This document shows positions 60,243-64,000 of a stretch of 64,000 nucleotides of DNA, piece by piece (within the stretch, counting starts at the first letter, position 1; every line of letters starts with the position of its first letter). Source of the DNA: Brevibacillus antibioticus (lineage in GTDB: Bacteria; Bacillota; Bacilli; Brevibacillales; Brevibacillaceae); NCBI RefSeq assembly GCF_005217615.1, contig NZ_SZNK01000001.1, forward strand, positions 1,693,501 through 1,757,500, written 5' to 3'. The notes under the pieces are model-generated. The model saw only the letters and a program-made list of their open reading frames with translations, did not search any database and had not been told where the DNA came from. The translations under genes were made by a program, and so were the position numbers.

Positions 60243-61037
60243 TTGATAGACGTACGAATGGGAGGAATTCGTATCGAACAGAGGATCATCCAAATCAAGT
60301 TGCTTACACAGTATAATGGATGGACCATGACGCAGACGTGGGAGCATCTTCTTTTTTTACATTGGGCAATTTCCCCAGCGTCTATCAAAGCGTTGATTCC
60401 AGCGGGACTTGAGCTCGATACATACGATGGCAAGGCATGGATCAGTATTATCCCGTTTTTGCTGAGTGGCGTGCGTCTGCGTCGAATGCCATCCGTACCA
60501 TTCACGACAACTTTCCCTGAAATCAATGTGCGGACGTATGTGAAGGCGAAAGGGAAGGCGGGCGTGTATTTTCTTTCACTGGATACATCGAATCCTCTGG
60601 TAATCCGAATTGCGAAATTTTGGTATCGACTGCCGTATTATCGGGCTCAAATGGCTTTTCATTCTGAAGTGAATCGGATAGATTTTACCTCTCGACGACT
60701 ATCTGGTCTACCTCAGTTTCCCTCGTTCAAAGGCAGCTACCAGTCTCACGCTGACAAATTTTTCGCCAAAGAGGGAACACTGGTGCATTGGCTGACAGAA
60801 CGATACACGCTCTTTTGCAGGTGTAACAGAAAGAAGCAGATCATGTATGCGGATGTGGTGCACGAGCCGTGGCAGCTACAGGAGACAGACTTTCATATTC
60901 ATGAAAACTCGATGACCGAAAACCTGTCGATCCCACTAACAGATTCCCCACATCTAGCACTGTATTCACGTGGGGTACAAAGCCTGATATGGCCGATTCA
61001 AAGACTAGCGGATCTATCTTCGGATCAAGGTGGATAG
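60243..61037 (+). CDS. DUF2071-family protein (YqjF-like)
   Basis: A protein of about 240-264 aa of the YqjF/DUF2071 group, with TQTWEHLLFLHWAISPASIK, YDGKAWISIIPFLLSGVRLR and TFPEINVRTYVKAKGKAGVY. The start is unclear. TTG 60243 gives 264 aa, ATG 60258 is close to GGGAGG, and ATG 60327 begins at the conserved MTQTWEH. Members are linked by context to lipid or membrane stress in some Bacilli, but no function is established. It has no membrane segments. Confidence 0.78.
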   Translation: MIDVRMGGIRIEQRIIQIKLLTQYNGWTMTQTWEHLLFLHWAISPASIKALIPAGLELDTYDGKAWISIIPFLLSGVRLRRMPSVPFTTTFPEINVRTYVKAKGKAGVYFLSLDTSNPLVIRIAKFWYRLPYYRAQMAFHSEVNRIDFTSRRLSGLPQFPSFKGSYQSHADKFFAKEGTLVHWLTERYTLFCRCNRKKQIMYADVVHEPWQLQETDFHIHENSMTENLSIPLTDSPHLALYSRGVQSLIWPIQRLADLSSDQGG

Positions 61038-61041
61038 TAGG

Positions 61042-61074
61042 GACTGATACCGCTCCAAAGGGTATCAGTCTCTT
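61042..61074 (+). terminator. Hairpin after DUF2071 gene, weak T tract
   Basis: A perfect 10-bp stem GACTGATACC / GGTATCAGTC is followed by only TCTT, so it may stop or protect the 3' end without being a strong terminator. Confidence 0.6.
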
Positions 61075-61163
61075 GGATTTGAGGCTTGCCAGACTGACTT
61101 TTAGTCGGTAAGATTGGAGGTAACACTTTTTTCGCCAGGATAGGAAGGATTTGGTATTTAGTT

Positions 61164-62339
61164 ATGGCTCGAAAAGAACGAATTCGTGAATTGGATCTGA
61201 TCCGGGCCTTTGCATTCTTGGCTGTGGTTTATCAGCATGTCATTGGCGTGTATATCCGCGAGCCGGGACTGACAGAGCAAGCGTCGATCATCTACGGAAT
61301 GTTGTTTCATTTGCTGAAATTCGCGGTACCAGCATTCATTTTCATAACGGGTCTTGTTTTGTTTTACAACTACTCTGAAAAAGTGAACTATATTTCCTTC
61401 ACACGTAAACGGATCACCGAGATTTTGGTTCCGTATGGAATATGGTCAGTGGTCTATCTTTACTTGATGGGGAAGCCCTTGGGTGAGGGAGCAGCGTTCT
61501 TTTGGAATGTAGGCAAAAATTTCCTGACAGGGACATCCTCCTATCATCTGTGGTTCGTCGTGATGATTTTCCAGTTCTATCTTTTGTATCCGTTTTGGCA
61601 AAAAGTATTTGAACTTTTCCGCAGATTCGTAACAAGTCGCTTCCGTCTCGTTGTCGCTCTTGGTGTCACCGGATTAATTTATGGGGGTCTCATGTGGTTT
61701 TCAGTGCGGTACATCCCGGCGCACGGTTTTCGATTCGATATGAATTGGCTTGATACGTATTTCATCAAATACCGCGATCGAAATGCGTTCTATTATTTCT
61801 ATTACTTTTTGTTCGGCGGCTTGGTCGCCTTCACATTGCCTGCATTTCGTGCCATTCTGAAAAGATACTGGCAATGGATCATCGTTTCGGTTGGTGTCCT
61901 GTACGCAGTCATTGGTTATGAGCTTTTCCGTGATTCAGGGCCAGGCCAAATCAATTTAAACGTAGCGACATCCTTAAAACCGTCCATGTTCCTCTATACG
62001 ATGGCTTGCTTATTGGCTGTGTACGCTCTCTGCCTATGGATGAGTAAAAAGCAGTCCAAATGGACACATTGGCTAGGACTCCTTGGGAAATATTCGTACG
62101 GAGCTTATTTGATTCACGCGCTGATCTTAACGTACGTGATGAAGGTCTTACGCGAGCTTCAGCTTTTTCACACGGGCGTGTGGGGAAGTATGGTAGCATT
62201 CGTCCTATGCTCCATTCTTTCTTTTGTCCTATCATTTGGGCTTGGAAAACTGCCGTTTGGTTCCTGGCTGGTGGGGGCAGCAGAGAAAAAGGCAAGGAAG
62301 ATCCCGTCCTCTCAAAAAGAATGGCAAAACGCAGGGTAA
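61164..62339 (+). CDS. Membrane acyltransferase, family 3 (OatA/WecH-like)
   Basis: The 391-aa integral membrane acyltransferase has about ten hydrophobic segments. The N-terminal RELDLIRAFAFLAVVYQHVIG contains the conserved Arg and His of the family, and ITGLVLFYNYSEKVNYISFT and LLGKYSYGAYLIHALILTYV are typical. It lacks the extracellular SGNH domain of OatA. Members O-acetylate surface polysaccharides or lipids; the substrate is not readable. ATG 61164 has only a distant SD (GGAAGG). Confidence 0.85.
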   Translation: MARKERIRELDLIRAFAFLAVVYQHVIGVYIREPGLTEQASIIYGMLFHLLKFAVPAFIFITGLVLFYNYSEKVNYISFTRKRITEILVPYGIWSVVYLYLMGKPLGEGAAFFWNVGKNFLTGTSSYHLWFVVMIFQFYLLYPFWQKVFELFRRFVTSRFRLVVALGVTGLIYGGLMWFSVRYIPAHGFRFDMNWLDTYFIKYRDRNAFYYFYYFLFGGLVAFTLPAFRAILKRYWQWIIVSVGVLYAVIGYELFRDSGPGQINLNVATSLKPSMFLYTMACLLAVYALCLWMSKKQSKWTHWLGLLGKYSYGAYLIHALILTYVMKVLRELQLFHTGVWGSMVAFVLCSILSFVLSFGLGKLPFGSWLVGAAEKKARKIPSSQKEWQNAG

Positions 62340-62400
62340 TCGCAAGCCGTTTGGCCAGATGTAGAGAATGGCAGGAGGTTGAAGGGAGAAGCGGGTCGTC

Positions 62401-63300
62401 ATGCTGTTTGCTTACATACAGTTAGCCTTGGCTATGGCCTTGGTCGGAAGCAACATCTCGATCGGTAAAGAAATTGTTTCCCATGTCCCTGTGTTTTTGT
62501 TTTCGGAGCTGCGCTTTTTGCTCGCGATCGTCATCCTATTGCCGCTGCTCGCTACGCGTGGAGAATGGAAAACGACTTGGAGCCGTGAGGAAGGCAAGGT
62601 GTTATACTGGCAGTCGTTCTTCGGCGTGTTTCTGTTTAGTATTTGCATGCTGTACGGCGTTCAGTGGACGACTGCTACTGCAGCCGGTATCATTACGAGT
62701 ACGGTACCTGCCTGCATCGCTTTGTTTTCGTTCTGGATTCTCAAGGAAAAATTACACGCCAATAGCTTAGTGGCGATCGGTCTTTCAGTGGGCGGCATCG
62801 GCTTCATTACGTTCACAGGAAGCGGAGGGGAGCAAAACTGGGTAAGCATGCTTGGTAATTTGCTCGTATTTTTTGCAGTCGTCAGCGAAGCGCTTTTCAC
62901 GATTTTCGCCAAAAGACTGTCTGGGAAAATTACGCCTTTCCAAATGACGGCTGCGATTAATGTCATTAGCTTTGTCTTGTTTCTTCCATTTGCGATCTGG
63001 GAAAGCTTGCGGTTTGACTGGAGTGCCGTACCTGCAAATGTATGGTGGCTTCTTGTGTACTATGCGATTACGGCAAGCATCTTATCCTTCTTTCTCTGGT
63101 ACAAAGGAGTGGAGAAGGTGGAGGCTTCCAAAGCGGGCTTGTTCACCGGAATGATGCCGATAAGTGCTGCTCTCGCGGCTGTCTTTTTCTTGAACGAAGC
63201 ATTTACTTGGATGCATGGAGTGGGGATGATCCTGGTGCTCGCCTCCATTTTTGTCGGTACACAGCAGCCTCGTCATATACGTAAGTCGATTGAAAGCTGA
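62401..63300 (+). CDS. EamA-type (DMT) transporter
   Basis: The 299-aa carrier has ten hydrophobic segments in two EamA repeats (ALAMALVGSNISIGKEIVSH, WTTATAAGIITSTVPACIAL in the first; ASILSFFLWYKGVEKVEASK with AGLFTGMMPISAALAAVFFL in the second). ATG 62401 follows GGGAGAAGCGGG, which is a weak SD. It probably exports a small metabolite or amino acid. A hairpin and T8 follow. Confidence 0.87.
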   Translation: MLFAYIQLALAMALVGSNISIGKEIVSHVPVFLFSELRFLLAIVILLPLLATRGEWKTTWSREEGKVLYWQSFFGVFLFSICMLYGVQWTTATAAGIITSTVPACIALFSFWILKEKLHANSLVAIGLSVGGIGFITFTGSGGEQNWVSMLGNLLVFFAVVSEALFTIFAKRLSGKITPFQMTAAINVISFVLFLPFAIWESLRFDWSAVPANVWWLLVYYAITASILSFFLWYKGVEKVEASKAGLFTGMMPISAALAAVFFLNEAFTWMHGVGMILVLASIFVGTQQPRHIRKSIES

Positions 63301-63327
63301 TAGAAATAGCATGATGGAAAGGTCTCG

Positions 63328-63370
63328 GAACCCCCGTATTGATACTTCGTGGGTATCCGGGTCTTTTTTT
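63328..63370 (+). terminator. Probable terminator of EamA gene
   Basis: GATAC and GTATC (63341-63345, 63353-63357), extended outward by imperfect AACCC/GGGTC pairing, are followed by eight T. Confidence 0.65.
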
Positions 63371-63373
63371 TGG

Positions 63374-63414
63374 AAAAAAAACGAAAAGCGCCCTGACACG
63401 AGGTCAAGACACTT
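63374..63414 (-). terminator. Intrinsic terminator of aminotransferase gene
   Basis: On the minus strand AAGTGTCTTGAC pairs with GTCAGGGCGCTT (two mismatches), followed by TTTCG and eight T. Confidence 0.7.
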
Positions 63415-63435
63415 TTGCAATAGAGCTTGGTCTGT

Positions 63436-64000
63436 TTATTTGGTCAATGCATTTTCCAAATCTTTCACACCGCTGTAGACCAAATCGAACAAGTCCGCAA
63501 TATTTTTTTCTTCAATGCAAGAGAAGGCAACGCGCAAATCGGTTTGACCGAGAGCGATTGTACCGACCCCATACTGTTCCAGCAAGTGCTGGCGCAATGT
63601 TTCTGCTTCGACAGTCTTTAGCTTGAGGCACATGAAGTAGCCGGAGTTGAATGGATAGTAAGTCCACACATCATCGTATTTACCGCTGTCGAGCACTTCC
63701 TTGACGCGGTTGGCACGGCCTTTCAAAATATCGAATTTCTCCTGCTTCTGTGCTTTGTACTCCGGAGCAGTGATTGCGTGAAGAACGAACGTCTGGGAAG
63801 GATGTGATCCGCTGGAAAGAGTCGCGCGGATGATTCCCATTGTCTTCTGCTCCAAAGCGCTGAGCAAGTCGCTGGATGGGGATGCATACGTAATGAAACC
63901 AACACGGAAGCCCCATACATAATCCTCTTTGGTAGCCCCATCTACTTTTACAGGCAGAATACGAGGGTGAACGTCGCACAGGCTAGCGAAGAGAGATTCG
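63436..64000 (-). CDS. Aminotransferase class I/II, C-terminal part, cut by window edge
   Basis: The last 187 residues or so of a PLP aminotransferase run in from the right edge. KVDGATKEDYVWGFRVGFI carries the expected PLP-binding Lys and the following Arg-rich motif of the fold-type I small domain boundary. GIIRATLSSGSHPSQTFVLH and the C-terminal GQTDLRVAFSCIEEKNIADL (with the carboxylate-binding Arg) complete the region. Specificity cannot be judged from this part. Confidence 0.85.
   Translation of the reverse strand, partial: ESLFASLCDVHPRILPVKVDGATKEDYVWGFRVGFITYASPSSDLLSALEQKTMGIIRATLSSGSHPSQTFVLHAITAPEYKAQKQEKFDILKGRANRVKEVLDSGKYDDVWTYYPFNSGYFMCLKLKTVEAETLRQHLLEQYGVGTIALGQTDLRVAFSCIEEKNIADLFDLVYSGVKDLENALTK

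Noticed and set aside
1-64000. rRNA, tRNA and CRISPR arrays
   Set aside because: No tRNA cloverleaf with a T-loop, no rRNA stretch and no regularly spaced repeats were recognised on reading; a scan with tRNAscan-SE would settle the tRNA point.

Overview
The window reads as chromosomal DNA of an endospore-forming, low-to-moderate-GC Firmicute of the Bacillales. A Brevibacillus-like organism is my best guess from overall protein similarity as I remember it. Support comes from strong AGGAGG-type ribosome binding sites, frequent TTG/GTG starts, a KapB homologue, a LysM-GH18 protein of the spore-cortex type, a YheC/YheD coat-type ATP-grasp protein and a B. subtilis-like thiamine salvage operon. 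The species is an inference.

Layout. 1-4128: class Ib ribonucleotide reductase (nrdI-nrdE-nrdF) behind the 3' half of a cobalamin riboswitch, then a second, very similar cobalamin riboswitch ahead of metE (4144-6426). Both switches control B12-independent enzymes, which implies B12-dependent counterparts elsewhere in the genome. 6441-7618: a hotdog thioesterase and an NTF2-like protein. 7785-11905: a compact, AT-rich five-gene cassette: a membrane protein, a short radical-SAM activase, a Ycf46-like AAA ATPase, a DUF1257-DUF2997 fusion and a small orphan protein. 12220-18816: a metallo-beta-lactamase-fold hydrolase, then an RpiR regulator, a CapA-type phosphoesterase, an MFS carrier and an acyl-CoA ligase. 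18900-19620: decayed gene remnants. 19624-24998: transcription regulators (LysR, HxlR, MerR/TipA) with a cupin, a quinone reductase and a 14-TM drug exporter.

25096-26694: an IS1182-type insertion sequence sits inside a transcription terminator, which it duplicated. Its transposase frame is broken, or shifted, at an A AAA AAG heptamer. 26701-32883: a GNAT/TPR protein, then a PucR-type regulator divergent from an aldehyde dehydrogenase/3-hydroxyisobutyrate dehydrogenase pair.

33095-35931: a minimal class III lanthipeptide locus. It has a 34-codon precursor gene with a labionin-type Ser-x2-Ser-x2-Cys core, an attenuator hairpin and a LanKC synthetase, and no adjacent transporter or protease. 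It is visibly AT-rich against its neighbours and is the strongest candidate for an undescribed system here. 36090-39781: thioredoxin-like, LysM-GH18, AlaX editing and KapB genes. 39833-45645: a TPP riboswitch and the operon thiS-thiG-ylmB-tenA-thiZ-thiX-thiY, which joins thiazole synthesis to salvage of degraded pyrimidine.

45736-50389: a two-component system divergent from an ABC exporter of the BcrA / lantibiotic-immunity type. 50474-54268: a 38-aa membrane peptide, a secreted protein, and a D,D-carboxypeptidase made of two complete fused PBP4 units. 54435-64000: an LDH2-type dehydrogenase, panD, a YheC/YheD protein that may start at AUA, brnQ, a small membrane peptide, a YerD-like glutamate synthase paralogue, a DUF2071 protein, an acyltransferase, an EamA carrier and an aminotransferase cut by the right edge.
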